Positions 4,649 through 5,316 of a stretch of DNA of 5,316 nucleotides are shown in pieces (within the stretch, counting starts at the first letter, position 1; each line of letters opens with the position of its first letter). The notes below the pieces were generated by a model that was not told the DNA's origin, did not search any database, and was given only the letters and a program-made list of their open reading frames with translations. Made by a program: the position numbers and the translations under genes. Location: NCBI GenBank assembly GCA_003660865.1, contig QMVA01000118.1:1-5316 (forward strand), given 5' to 3'. This stretch comes from Candidatus Nanohalarchaeota archaeon. Its GTDB lineage: Archaea; EX4484-52; B79-G9.

Positions 4649-5201
4649 TGTAAAGGCACTTATTCGTGTGCTTACAGGATGCGACATCCAGTGCAGGCAC
4701 TGCTATATGAGTTCAGATAGTTTTAAAAACGAACAATTTACTTATAGTGGGCTTGAGACTGTTGTGGATAAATTAACAGATTATGGAGTTGAGGTAATTG
4801 TTTTTACAGGAGGCCAGCCAACACTCATAGGCACAGAGCTGATTGATATCATAGGTTATACTTCAGAGAAAAGAGAAGAAACTGGATATCCGGCAGTGAT
4901 TGAGATAACGACTAATTCCGGTATTGGGAAGAATAAAGCGACTGCTAATTATTGGCTTTCAAATTTTGCAGAGGCAGGTCTTGACAGAGTACGGTTGTCT
5001 GTGGATGAGTACCATCGTGAGTTTCTTCCGGAAGAGTTCGAAGAACGCATAATTGATACTGCTGAGTTGTATAATGTTGCAATAAAGCTTATGGATGTTG
5101 CAGGTGTTGAAAAGCAAATTGACACCAATATTGATACAGAAACCAGAAAAACTTTTGCTCTTAGACCCGGAGGACGGGCATTTAGTGATGATTTAGCTTA
5201 A
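4641..5201 (+). CDS. radical SAM protein, short, probably truncated at the C-terminus
   Basis: The 186-residue product carries the radical SAM cluster motif CX3CX2C (C14, C18, C21 in TGCDIQCRHCYMS), which binds the 4Fe-4S cluster that cleaves S-adenosylmethionine. FTGGQPTL at 56-62 is the GGEP motif in a GGQP form. Other expected barrel segments follow: EITTNS at 88-93, DRVRLSVDEYHREFLP at 115-130 and VAIKLMDV at 146-153. The ending LRPGGRAFSDDLA recalls the PxGRA stretch after which radical SAM/SPASM-type proteins normally continue into a Cys-rich domain. Here the frame stops 7 residues after GRA, and no other frame continues it. Radical SAM cores are usually above 200 residues, so the protein looks cut short, perhaps by a rearrangement near 5190. 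It may be inactive, or a minimal enzyme. The substrate is unknown. The gene follows the unknown gene at 3901-4566 and may be in one operon with it. Confidence 0.85.
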   Translation: MSNVKALIRVLTGCDIQCRHCYMSSDSFKNEQFTYSGLETVVDKLTDYGVEVIVFTGGQPTLIGTELIDIIGYTSEKREETGYPAVIEITTNSGIGKNKATANYWLSNFAEAGLDRVRLSVDEYHREFLPEEFEERIIDTAELYNVAIKLMDVAGVEKQIDTNIDTETRKTFALRPGGRAFSDDLA

Positions 5202-5316
5202 CTTCGCCACTTCTACATAGCTCACGCTAATTTTGTCAGTAATGTCATTTGACAGTTGGTGTTTACCACCGCAATTTTAGTGATTTATCCTCATAAATTC
5301 TGGTAAAATCCTCCAA
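5202..5316. other. right-edge region without a convincing gene
   Basis: No supported gene starts here. The sequence has an unusual density of small repeats: TGTCA-TT-TGACA (5243-5254), an extra TGTCA at 5234-5238, and a larger imperfect repeat at 5275-5308. On the minus strand two short open frames lack starts: 5316-5263 (ending SLKLRW, could be the tail of a gene entering from the right) and 5276-5193 (ending SYVEVAKLS), the latter overlapping the radical SAM 3' end by 9 bp. This could be the edge of an inserted element, but I recognise no transposase. Confidence 0.35.
5275..5308. repeat. imperfect inverted repeat TTTTA / ATTTAT-CCTC-ATAAAT / TAAAA
   Basis: An inner 6-bp stem (5283-5288 with 5293-5298) with loop CCTC is extended by an outer 5-bp stem (5275-5279 with 5304-5308) across an asymmetric internal loop of 3 and 5 bases. 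It could be a terminator for a gene on either strand or a subterminal hairpin of a mobile element. The stems are almost all A-T pairs and would be weak as RNA. Confidence 0.4.

Noticed and set aside
5193..5276. Minus-strand frame ending SYVEVAKLS as a transposase fragment
   Set aside because: Only 27 codons, no start, a stop just upstream, and I cannot assign it to any transposase family.

Overview
The window looks archaeal. Every well-supported gene in the left two thirds has a TATA-like box centred about 26-28 bases before its start codon and no Shine-Dalgarno sequence, which is the layout of leaderless archaeal mRNAs. Three genes encode TrmB-family regulators, a typically archaeal group. 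The lineage (DPANN or Euryarchaeota) cannot be resolved from this sequence. No rRNA, tRNA or CRISPR array was seen.

Layout. (1) 1-300: the 3' end of an unidentified gene, then a possible small membrane protein. (2) 303-1466, minus strand: a SAMHD1/YdhJ-like HD-domain phosphohydrolase (COG1078 type) with its metal-binding residues intact. (3) 1489-3086: a tandem duplication with a period of 800 bp. Each copy holds a promoter, a 241-codon TrmB-type regulator gene and 40 bp of downstream sequence. Copy 1 (1521-2246) is intact. Copy 2 (2321-3046) has an in-frame TAG at codon 83, between its DNA-binding and sensor domains. (4) 3051-3767, minus strand: a third, more distant TrmB paralogue, convergent with copy 2. 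(5) 3768-3900: a divergent intergenic region with a TATA box and three inverted repeats. (6) 3901-4566 and 4641-5201, plus strand: an unrecognised acidic, probably soluble protein followed by a short radical SAM protein. Both have Shine-Dalgarno sequences, unlike the genes to the left. (7) 5202-5316: no convincing gene, with small inverted repeats.

How the parts may work together. One near-palindromic TATA box appears to drive both the HD hydrolase (leftward) and TrmB copy 1 (rightward), so the regulator may control itself and the hydrolase. An 8-bp palindrome beside the TrmB start is kept in both copies through two compensating base changes, which makes it a good operator candidate. The third TrmB gene has a different inverted repeat at its own promoter and may control the divergent gene pair at 3901-5201. 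The regulator cluster therefore looks like paralogues diverging in DNA specificity, with one copy reduced to a stand-alone DNA-binding domain or decaying. The target pathways cannot be read from this window.
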